Positions 1-5,534 of a stretch of 9,997 nt of DNA are shown piece after piece. The translations under genes were made by a program, and so were the position numbers. Location: the NCBI GenBank assembly GCA_003165615.1, contig PLWR01000010.1, positions 1-9,997 on the forward strand. Direction: 5' to 3'. This DNA is from Acidobacteriota bacterium (GTDB lineage Bacteria > Acidobacteriota > Terriglobia > UBA7540). Numbering within the stretch: position 1 is the stretch's first letter; every line of letters begins with the position of its first letter. The notes beneath the pieces were generated by a model. That model did no database searches. It had not been told where the DNA came from and saw only the letters and a program-made list of their open reading frames with translations.

Positions 1-2224
1 AAGGAAACGATTCCTGAATCGTCTTGAACCAGGGTGCCGCGCTTTCCGGCGCTTGTAGGGGACCCCCTTCACCGTTGTAATAGGGGTCATAGAAAATGCC
101 GTAGGCGGCCCGCACGGACCAACGCCCGTTACCGGTGGGATCCCAGGCAAAGCCCACGCGCGGCGCAAAGGCACGGTATTCTCTCGGAATTAAGCCCGGC
201 CCCACCCCCTTGTCGCCAGGATAAAGCAGTCCTGGCGGAGCGGTAGGTTGGACGGTCGACTGCGCGTTGGGCACGAACAACGCGTCCTGGTTGTGAATCT
301 CGCTGTAAGGCTGTGGCAGTTCGTAGCGCAGCCCGATATTGACCGTCAGGCGCGATGTGGGCTTGTAACTGTCCTGCACGTAGAGGTTGTAATTACTGGC
401 GCGCATACCCCGCGGAAGCTGGCCTCCGCCTTGCATAAAAACTACCGGCTGCCCAATCAAGAAGTCCGCAAACGCATCACCGGTAATGGGAACCGGGGCA
501 AAAACGAAGAATCCGTTCGAGGCAATGCCCAGCAGAGTGTTCAATTGGTCGCGTTGAAACTCGCCGCCAAACTTGAGTTCATGTTTGCCGCGCACCCAGG
601 CCAGTGAGTCCGTCAAAGAAAAGGTGTTCTGGAAGCTCTGTCCCGGTCCGGTGATGGGATTACCGACGGATGCATAACCACCCACCTCGACGAAGGGGGG
701 GCCGGCCTGGCTTGCCAGCGTGGGGGAATACGTGAATCCCAGTGAGGAACTCGGGGTATGGTTTTTAGCTTCATCACCGAAGAATTTATTCCGCAAGAAG
801 GAAAACCGGGCGACGTTTATGACCGATGGTGAAAATGAGTGGGTTTCTTCCAGAGCGGCATTCTGGGCGCGAAAATCCTCTCCCACGGGAAAACCGGGCA
901 CGTTGGCTCCGGCGATGGAAAGCGGGTCCAATTGCGAGCCGTTGGTAAAGAGGTAGTGGAAGGAGATGGTATCGCGCGAGGAGAGGTAGTGGTCCAGGCG
1001 GAGGCCGAACTGGTCCGAGCTGTTGTGCAGCTCCTGCGTCGCGCCATAGGCATTCGGACCATAGTTGGACTCATTGGGCAGCGGATAGAACGCCAGCAGG
1101 TTCTGCGAAATTGAACTGATTGAGCCCGTAGGAAGTTGGTTGAAGGGGAGCGGCTGGGGCGGGGAAGCGAACACATTGACCAACTGCGTTTGGTTGGGGT
1201 TGGTGCAGAAGCCCTGTGGCGTGTAACTCGAGCACTCGGACTCGAAGTTTCCCTGCCGCTCGTCGGCGGTGGGGACGGTGGTCAACTGCGTTTCCCCCTG
1301 CCGGTTGCGAAAGCCCTCGTAAAAACCAAACAGGAAAGTCTTATCGCGCCGGATCGGGCCGCCCAGCGTGCCGCCAAACTGGTTTTGCTTCAGGGGTTCC
1401 ACACTGGTGGAAAAGAAATTACGGGCATCCATCGCATCGTTCCGCAGGAACTCGTAAACATCACCGTGAATCTGGTTCGATCCTGAACGCGTGACGATGT
1501 TGGTGCTGGAGCCGGCGTTATGGCCGAATTCGGCGGAAGCCGTGTTGGTTAAAATCCGGAATTCCGCAATGGCGTCGGGGGGAGGCTTCAGAACGAAGCC
1601 GGCATTGATCGAATTGTAGTTCTCGGCGCCGTCCACCAGGAATTCGTTCGATTCCGGCCGCATGCCGTTCACAGCATAAGACTGGCCGCTGCGCAGCGAG
1701 CCACCGGCCTGCTGTAAACCCTGCGTGAGGGGCGCCGTCCCGGGCAGCAAAAGGCCAAGTTGGGAAAAGTTCCGGCCGTTCAACGGGAGATCAACCGTCT
1801 CGCTATCATTCACCGTCTCTCCCAGGTCGTTGGTGGTCGTCAAGAGTCCTGCATCCGCTTTGACCTGCACGGTCTGCTGCGCCAGTCCGACCTCAAGATG
1901 CACGGGCACCTGAGCGACTTGATTGACACTCAGGCTAATTCCTTCCTGCACGTATTTGCGAAAACCCTGTGCCGTTATCACCAGCCGATAGTGCCCAATG
2001 GGCAGCAGCACCAGCAAGTAATCGCCCTCCGCATTGCTGACAGCGCTGCGGGTGAATCCCGTTTCTTCCTGAATCGCCGTGACCATGGCCGATGGCACGC
2101 GCGCCCCGCTGGGGTCAAAGACCACGCCGCGAAGACTCGCCGTTGTTTCCTGCGCACTCAGCGCTGCCGTGAACAACAGAATAACCATGGCGCTGACGCA
2201 AACACTCCTCCCCTGCCTGCCCAT
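1..2224 (-). CDS. TonB-dependent receptor, Oar-like, with carboxypeptidase-regulatory N-terminal domain (3' end outside window)
   Basis: I translated the minus strand directly: 741 codons are open from an ATG at 2224 to the window edge. An SD sequence AGGAGG (2233-2238) lies 8 nt upstream of the ATG. Residues 1-25 form a signal peptide ending ALSAQ. Residues 28-115 are a carboxypeptidase-regulatory-like beta-sandwich (GVVFDPSGARVP, then EGDYL). Residues about 125-250 are the plug, with DLPLNGRNFSQLGLLLPG and VNGMRPESNEFLVDG, a signature of the large Oar-like receptors of Acidobacteria. From about 255 the beta-barrel begins (GDVYEFLRND, GGTLGGPIRRDKTFLFG) and continues to the edge. Family members usually have 1,000 to 1,200 residues, so roughly a third is missing. 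The protein should sit in the outer membrane and import an unknown, probably large or chelated, substrate using TonB energy. No substrate can be read from the sequence. Confidence 0.95.
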   Translation of the reverse strand, partial: MGRQGRSVCVSAMVILLFTAALSAQETTASLRGVVFDPSGARVPSAMVTAIQEETGFTRSAVSNAEGDYLLVLLPIGHYRLVITAQGFRKYVQEGISLSVNQVAQVPVHLEVGLAQQTVQVKADAGLLTTTNDLGETVNDSETVDLPLNGRNFSQLGLLLPGTAPLTQGLQQAGGSLRSGQSYAVNGMRPESNEFLVDGAENYNSINAGFVLKPPPDAIAEFRILTNTASAEFGHNAGSSTNIVTRSGSNQIHGDVYEFLRNDAMDARNFFSTSVEPLKQNQFGGTLGGPIRRDKTFLFGFYEGFRNRQGETQLTTVPTADERQGNFESECSSYTPQGFCTNPNQTQLVNVFASPPQPLPFNQLPTGSISSISQNLLAFYPLPNESNYGPNAYGATQELHNSSDQFGLRLDHYLSSRDTISFHYLFTNGSQLDPLSIAGANVPGFPVGEDFRAQNAALEETHSFSPSVINVARFSFLRNKFFGDEAKNHTPSSSLGFTYSPTLASQAGPPFVEVGGYASVGNPITGPGQSFQNTFSLTDSLAWVRGKHELKFGGEFQRDQLNTLLGIASNGFFVFAPVPITGDAFADFLIGQPVVFMQGGGQLPRGMRASNYNLYVQDSYKPTSRLTVNIGLRYELPQPYSEIHNQDALFVPNAQSTVQPTAPPGLLYPGDKGVGPGLIPREYRAFAPRVGFAWDPTGNGRWSVRAAYGIFYDPYYNGEGGPLQAPESAAPWFKTIQESFP

Positions 2225-2305
2225 ATAGCTTTCCTCCTGGATAGGAATATATCTATGATTGGACTGACCAAAGACCTGACGCGAGTTATTGCTCAATCAG
2301 AATTG

Positions 2306-2336
2306 ACAGTCTTGCTGTCGTGGTCGATTGCCACGA
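2306..2336 (-). other. Two adjacent small stem-loops in the 5' leader of the TonB receptor gene
   Basis: Two perfect inverted repeats lie side by side: TCGTGG/CCACGA (2318-2323 and 2331-2336, 7-nt loop) and, just downstream in the direction of transcription, GACAG/CTGTC (5-bp arms, about 2305-2319, sharing the T and C at the junction). If the promoter at 2344-2372 is used, the first stem would form almost at the 5' end of the mRNA. A stabilising 5' hairpin or an operator are both possible; the repeats are short and may be chance. Confidence 0.25.
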
Positions 2337-2342
2337 TGCCCA

Positions 2343-2427
2343 CAGTATTGGTGCATCGGCGCGGACCGTCAATAATCTGAACTGAGGGGAAGGGGGGCTT
2401 TAATGTATTAGACCAGCACCAATATTG
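2343..2427. repeat. Long-range inverted repeat flanking the candidate promoter
   Basis: CAGTATTGGTGC (2343-2354) and GCACCAATATTG (2416-2427) are inverted copies matching at 11 of 12 positions, with 61 bp between them. The first arm covers the candidate -10 hexamer; the second lies about 45 bp upstream of the -35 hexamer and contains the palindrome CAATATTG. The arrangement resembles a pair of operators for one regulator, possibly acting by looping. No regulator is identified. Confidence 0.4.
2344..2372 (-). promoter_or_regulatory. Candidate sigma-70-type promoter of the TonB receptor gene
   Basis: On the minus strand TTGACG (2372-2367, 5 of 6 to the -35 consensus) is followed after exactly 17 nt by AATACT (2349-2344, 4 of 6 to the -10 consensus). 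A start near 2337 would give a leader of about 110 nt. The -10 hexamer lies inside one arm of the inverted repeat at 2343-2427. This is pattern matching only; acidobacterial promoters are poorly characterised. Confidence 0.3.
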
Positions 2428-2523
2428 CGGGCCATTGGGGGGGCGGCAGTCTGATGCGTAAGCGGCTGCGAAGTGGGCAGCAATTCACTGGAAGCACAAT
2501 CGTTGCGGGTGGGCAGGGCCATC

Positions 2524-2566
2524 CCGGACATGCCCGGGGGAGGGGATTCCCCCCTTGCATGTCCGG
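2524..2566 (-). terminator. GC-rich hairpin downstream of the FecR-domain gene
   Basis: CCGGACATGC (2524-2533) and GCATGTCCGG (2557-2566) are a perfect 10-bp inverted repeat. The 23-nt interior can pair again (GGGG at 2542-2545 with CCCC at 2549-2552), giving a very stable structure. It begins 50 nt after the stop codon of the 2616-4196 gene on the minus strand. No T-tract follows on that strand, so it is not a classical intrinsic terminator; it could stop transcription, protect the mRNA 3' end, or be a scattered palindromic repeat. Confidence 0.45.
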
Positions 2567-2615
2567 CGGAATGAACGCGCTCAATCCCTTCCCAGGTTAG
2601 TGATGCCCATGGTCT

Positions 2616-4196
2616 TCATTTCTTGGTAGTAGACGTCTTGGCTTTGGGAGGCGTCTTTGGCGGGTGGGAAGCAGCCGCCTTTTCCTGTGTCGTCCCGGCG
2701 GGCTTCCCCGTTTGCACGTTATTTGCCGGCGGGGGGGCAGAGGGATTGTTCGCGGGGACAGGCGAATTACGGGTAAACACGTGGGGAGGCGGAGTGCTGG
2801 GGGGACCGCCAGGGTGGGGCATCTCGTGAAGTTCGGGCGTGGGCGTCCGCCAGCCTGAAGGAGTCCCAGGCCCGGCCCCCATAACCCTTACGCCATGGAC
2901 CGGCGGGGCGGCCACGGCTCCCCCGCCCAAAACCGACTGGCTCGTGGGGCTAACCTCCGGATGGGCAATAACCTGCGCGCGGGCGAGTTGTTCCGGAGAC
3001 ACCTGCACCATTCTGCTTGCCACCGGCTGGCCGCCGCGAAAGGCATCGCCTGAAACCGCCGTAACCGCGACCTCGCGATTCATGTAGCGCATGTTTGTAG
3101 TATTCGTCACGTTGGTAACATTAACTTCGTTAATATAGTTTGGCCCATGCTCATACCAGGGCGTATAGGACTCGCGCGGCCCCAGCGGAACCCAGGCCTG
3201 AACGCCGGAGCCCACCCCACTGCCAAAGCCCGGCCCGCCCACAAACACCACCAACGCCGGAGCATACACCGGCCGGGCCACAGCGGGGCCGGGAACCCAG
3301 GCCCAAACCCGTCGAATACGCACCCAGCGGCCATAGTGGAAAGGCGCATAGCCCCAGGGTTCAGCTTCCACCCAGGTCCAGCCCCAAGGTCGGACGTAAG
3401 CCCAATATCCATTCCGATAGGGAACCCAGCCCGGGGGCACCTCAGAGGGATACCACACCAGGCCGTAGCCGGGATCATTGACCCATTGCCCGTCGGCGTC
3501 AAGGTCTTCACCGCCGGGGATGCCGCGCCCTACAGACTGAATCGAAGCGGATGTTTCAACGCGGCGATCGCGCCCCGCGCACCACTTGTCGAAGTCATCC
3601 GGCGGGGGCACGGAAAGGTCCGCAGCCATCACCGGCCCCGTGCCCGTCAAGGTCACGGCCTGCCCGCTCTGTAAGGTTTGCGAAAGGTCTCCGGCACTGA
3701 TTTGCAGGCTGCCGGCATTCACGGTGACTTGGGTTGATTTGCCATCGGCGGCAGTATCCACTCGATAGGAGCCGGCGGCTTGCAGGACCAGCGCGCCATT
3801 GGGAGTGTCAATCTCCACGGAATTGTTCGCCGGCATTTCGTAAACGGTTACGCGGAGGGTGCCCTGTCCAACTCCCAGTTGCAAGAGTTGGTCATTCAAA
3901 TTGGCCAGCGTGACATCCGTGTTTTGTGAGAGGCGCAGGGCAAACGGGCCAACTTCCAACTCGGCGCGAGCGCCCTGGTCGGTAAACAAACGGTCCCCGG
4001 TGGTCACCGGGCGGTTCACCGAAGCCTCGCTCCAACCGGTTTCGCCAGAAGGCTGAAACGAGACCTTGCCATGGGCAAAACTCAGGCGGGCAACGCGCGC
4101 CGGAGGATCACCCGCGTCGGCGAAGACCGTTAAAGCAAATACCCCTGCCAGCATAAAAGGAAACAACAGCATCAAACCGCGTCGCCAAGTCATCAT
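2616..4196 (-). CDS. Exported FecR-domain / DUF6600-type protein
   Basis: The 526-residue product starts with a signal peptide (basic MMTWRR, hydrophobic core to about residue 25, likely cut after ADA near 28). Residues about 34-160 resemble the FecR domain (VTTGDRLFTDQGARAELEVG, then VEIDTPNGALVL and SYRVD), a beta-rich fold. Residues about 235-310 are the tryptophan-rich DUF6600 type: GYGLVWYP, PYRNGYWAYV, PWGWTWVEAEPWGYAPFHYGRW. An Asn/Thr repeat NVTNVTNTTN lies at 358-367, and the last 100 residues are proline-rich with a lysine-rich end. The frame is open to an ATG at 4256, but I chose the ATG at 4196 because AGGAG (4208-4212) lies 11 nt upstream and the signal peptide begins there. It probably works in the periplasm or envelope. 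Function is unknown; it is not a classical FecR anti-sigma factor, as no sigma-factor gene is adjacent. Confidence 0.88.
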   Translation of the reverse strand: MMTWRRGLMLLFPFMLAGVFALTVFADAGDPPARVARLSFAHGKVSFQPSGETGWSEASVNRPVTTGDRLFTDQGARAELEVGPFALRLSQNTDVTLANLNDQLLQLGVGQGTLRVTVYEMPANNSVEIDTPNGALVLQAAGSYRVDTAADGKSTQVTVNAGSLQISAGDLSQTLQSGQAVTLTGTGPVMAADLSVPPPDDFDKWCAGRDRRVETSASIQSVGRGIPGGEDLDADGQWVNDPGYGLVWYPSEVPPGWVPYRNGYWAYVRPWGWTWVEAEPWGYAPFHYGRWVRIRRVWAWVPGPAVARPVYAPALVVFVGGPGFGSGVGSGVQAWVPLGPRESYTPWYEHGPNYINEVNVTNVTNTTNMRYMNREVAVTAVSGDAFRGGQPVASRMVQVSPEQLARAQVIAHPEVSPTSQSVLGGGAVAAPPVHGVRVMGAGPGTPSGWRTPTPELHEMPHPGGPPSTPPPHVFTRNSPVPANNPSAPPPANNVQTGKPAGTTQEKAAASHPPKTPPKAKTSTTKK

Positions 4197-4287
4197 TTTC
4201 AAATGTTCTCCTACCACCCATGCTTGGATTCGATTCTTCCCCCGATGCGTTGCCAATGTCCACGGTATATTTCGCGACTTCGCCGCC

Positions 4288-4327
4288 CAGGTTGTAGGGG
4301 TACGAAAGGCCTTATTCCTACAACCTG
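4288..4327. repeat. 11-bp perfect inverted repeat (hairpin) between nikR and the FecR-domain gene
   Basis: CAGGTTGTAGG (4288-4298) and CCTACAACCTG (4317-4327) pair perfectly around an 18-nt interior that itself contains the palindrome AAGGCCTT (4306-4313). It begins about 60 nt past the nikR stop on the minus strand and lies upstream of the FecR-domain gene. It may end nikR transcription, though no T-tract follows, or it may be a copy of a dispersed palindromic repeat. I see no second copy in this window. Confidence 0.5.
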
Positions 4328-4388
4328 CCAGAGCCGCGTGACCATTGTCAAGAATTGGATGTTACAGCACACTCGCGCTTGGAAAAGA

Positions 4389-4802
4389 CTACAAATCTTT
4401 CCCCTGCGTGGTGAGCACCAGTTTGCCGTGCTTCACCCCCCGCAGGCTCAGAATCCGGTCGGCGAGATGGCTCACCTCAGAACTTCGCCCCCGCATGATA
4501 ATCACTTCCAGGCAATTGTGGTGATCCAGGTGGACGTGCGTGGCGGCCAGCACCTGGCCCGCAGCATGGTGTTGCGCCTCGATCAGCCGCTCCGCCAGCT
4601 TCGGGCGGTGGTGGTCGTAAACCAGGGTCAGGGTTCCCACCACCGTGCGGTTCTCCTCCACATCCTCGGCCACCGCGTAGTCCCTCACCAAGTCACGAAT
4701 GGCTTCCGAGCGATTCTTGTAGCCCTTTTTGCGAATGGCGCGATCAAACCGCACCAGCAGATCGCTTTCGAGTGAAATTCCCGTCCGAATCAACGTTGAC
4801 AT
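4389..4802 (-). CDS. nikR: NikR, nickel-responsive ribbon-helix-helix regulator
   Basis: The 137-residue product matches NikR closely in length (E. coli 133). Residues 5-43 are the ribbon-helix-helix DNA-binding domain, with the family hallmark GYKNRSEAIRDLVRD. Residues about 55-137 are the ACT-like nickel-binding and tetramerisation domain. The nickel ligands of E. coli (H76, H87, H89, C95) correspond with identical spacing to H78, H89, H91 and C97, in QHH and HVHLDHHNCLEV. The three DNA-contact residues of the beta-strand (R3, T5, T7 in E. coli) are R6, G8 and S10 here, so the operator should differ from E. coli's. I chose the ATG at 4802 because AAGGAG (4808-4813) lies 5 nt upstream; the frame is open to 4847. 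Nickel-loaded NikR normally represses nickel uptake genes. The divergent cupin and TonB receptor genes are the likely local targets. No nickel ABC transporter or nickel enzyme lies in the window. Confidence 0.96.
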   Translation of the reverse strand: MSTLIRTGISLESDLLVRFDRAIRKKGYKNRSEAIRDLVRDYAVAEDVEENRTVVGTLTLVYDHHRPKLAERLIEAQHHAAGQVLAATHVHLDHHNCLEVIIMRGRSSEVSHLADRILSLRGVKHGKLVLTTQGKDL

Positions 4803-4938
4803 GGCCTCTCCTTGGGTGCGGACAGAGCCTTTCGAAACCCCTCCCATACTACCAGTGAAATGGCCTTTTGTGGTGGGATGCGTTCGGATAAGGTGTCTCT
4901 TGCAACAATCAAGGGAAGACGGTCGGGGATTGCGTCTT

Positions 4939-4965
4939 GTGTTACGATAGACACATTCGTGTTAC
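4939..4965 (+). promoter_or_regulatory. Candidate NikR operator upstream of the cupin gene
   Basis: Two exact copies of GTGTTAC occur at 4939-4945 and 4959-4965, separated by 13 nt and thus 20 bp apart, about two helical turns. They lie in the intergenic region divergent from nikR, 33 bp before the cupin start codon. I recall GTGTTAC as the half-site of Geobacter-type NikR operators with a 13-14 nt spacer; I am unsure whether that site is a direct or an inverted repeat. Here the copies are direct. TGTGT/ACACA (4938-4942, 4951-4955) adds a small inverted repeat inside the site. No clear -35/-10 pair was recognised; TACGAT at 4943-4948 is a weak -10 candidate overlapping the first copy. Confidence 0.6.
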
Positions 4966-4997
4966 AGGAAAGACGCCGATCGATCAGGAGAGCCCAT

Positions 4998-5408
4998 ATG
5001 AAACGCTTCCTTCCCACCGTCCTCGCCGTCGCGGGAATTCTGTTGACCCGCACCTTTTCACCGCTCGCATCCCCAACGCCAACCCCCCAGGCGCTCACCC
5101 TGCCTCTCCAGTGCGCCCAGGGAGATTGCCCGCTCCTGCACGGGGCGCCGCAGACGGCGGGAATGCGCAGTGGGTTCGTTCGCCTCAAGCCCGGCGAAAC
5201 GGTCGGCTGGCATACAACGGGAAATAACGAAGAATCGTTGGTGATCCTGCACGGTCGCGGAGAAGCGCGTCTGGAGGGCCAACCGTCCCGCCCCTTCGCC
5301 GCCCCGGCGTTCGCCTACATTCCACCCTCCACGCGCCACAACGTCGCCAATACCGGTGAAGAACCCTTGGAATACGTCTACGTGGTTGCCCCCGTTCAGA
5401 AGCAATAA
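4998..5408 (+). CDS. Small exported cupin-domain protein
   Basis: The 136-residue product has a signal peptide (MKRF, hydrophobic core to about residue 17, cleavage probably near 25-30) and a single cupin barrel at about 55-132. Cupin motif 1 has canonical spacing: G66, H72, T74, E79, G86, with Thr in place of the second His. Motif 2 also keeps its spacing: P109, H114, N118. So three of the usual four metal ligands (H72, E79, H114) remain. A C39-x4-C44 pair just before the barrel could form a disulfide or bind metal. The frame is open from 4812, but AGGAG (4986-4990) lies 7 nt before the ATG at 4998 and the signal peptide starts there. It is divergent from nikR and behind the GTGTTAC repeats, which suggests nickel-dependent control. 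Activity is unknown: single-domain cupins may be enzymes, metal-binding or sugar-binding proteins. Confidence 0.92.
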   Translation: MKRFLPTVLAVAGILLTRTFSPLASPTPTPQALTLPLQCAQGDCPLLHGAPQTAGMRSGFVRLKPGETVGWHTTGNNEESLVILHGRGEARLEGQPSRPFAAPAFAYIPPSTRHNVANTGEEPLEYVYVVAPVQKQ

Positions 5409-5414
5409 TGATTG

Positions 5415-5446
5415 GTAGCACGAATTAATGATTCGTGTTATTCTTT
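5415..5446 (+). terminator. Inverted repeat after the cupin gene: weak terminator or second NikR-like site
   Basis: TAGCACGAAT (5416-5425) and ATTCGTGTTA (5431-5440) form an inverted repeat matching at 9 of 10 positions with a 5-nt loop, starting 8 nt after the cupin stop codon and followed by TTCTTT (5441-5446). This fits a moderate intrinsic terminator. The same stretch reads GTAGCAC-N13-GTGTTAT (5415-5441), with the same spacing as the element at 4939-4965 and an identical 10-mer ATTCGTGTTA, so it may instead be an operator for the downstream receptor gene. Confidence 0.45.
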
Positions 5447-5451
5447 CAACT

Positions 5452-5466
5452 CCACCCCTGGGGTGG
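5452..5466. repeat. Short perfect palindrome upstream of the TonB receptor gene
   Basis: CCACCCC-T-GGGGTGG is a perfect 7-bp inverted repeat around a single base. It lies just after the hairpin at 5415-5446 and before the receptor start. It could be a protein-binding site or a compact hairpin (5-bp stem, 5-nt loop); chance cannot be excluded in GC-rich DNA. Confidence 0.3.
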
Positions 5467-5534
5467 AAATTGTTCCGGGCTCCCCTGACGCCGTTTGCCG
5501 GGGCCAGGCGCTGCGAAGGGGCGAAAGATCCTCT

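Larger units (their letters stand above)
2225..2615. other. Non-coding interval with regulatory-looking structure
   Basis: This 391-bp gap separates two minus-strand genes and carries no convincing gene. From the receptor side it holds the SD sequence, two small leader hairpins (2306-2336), a candidate promoter (2344-2372), a pair of 12-bp inverted elements (2343-2354 and 2416-2427), several G-runs on the plus strand (2386-2397, 2437-2443) and a strong GC-rich hairpin (2524-2566) behind the stop codon of the next gene. Confidence 0.6.

Noticed and set aside
1760..2380. 206-codon plus-strand open frame
   Set aside because: It overlaps the signal peptide and plug of the minus-strand TonB receptor in the opposite direction and resembles no protein family.
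2386..2443. G-quadruplex in the plus-strand G-runs
   Set aside because: Only three separate runs of three or more G occur, with a long gap before the third, so a stable four-run quadruplex is not supported.
1..4196. Classical Fec-type signalling unit (TonB receptor, FecR, sigma factor)
   Set aside because: The FecR-domain protein has a signal peptide and a DUF6600-type region, no sigma-factor gene is present, and the receptor's N-terminal domain is carboxypeptidase-regulatory-like rather than a secretin/TonB signalling domain.
4197..4256. Upstream extension of the FecR-domain protein by 20 residues
   Set aside because: It would place 20 polar residues before the signal peptide, and AGGAG at 4208-4212 lies inside it, correctly placed for the ATG at 4196.
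4343..4352. TTGACA on the minus strand as -35 of the FecR-domain gene
   Set aside because: The hexamer is perfect, but no acceptable -10 sequence lies 15-19 nt downstream.
4359..4365. ATGTTAC as a third NikR half-site upstream of the FecR-domain gene
   Set aside because: It is a single copy with one mismatch and has no partner at 13-14 nt on either side.
4812..4997. Upstream extension of the cupin frame
   Set aside because: It would put 62 residues before the signal peptide and run through the GTGTTAC repeats; the SD at 4986-4990 fits the ATG at 4998.
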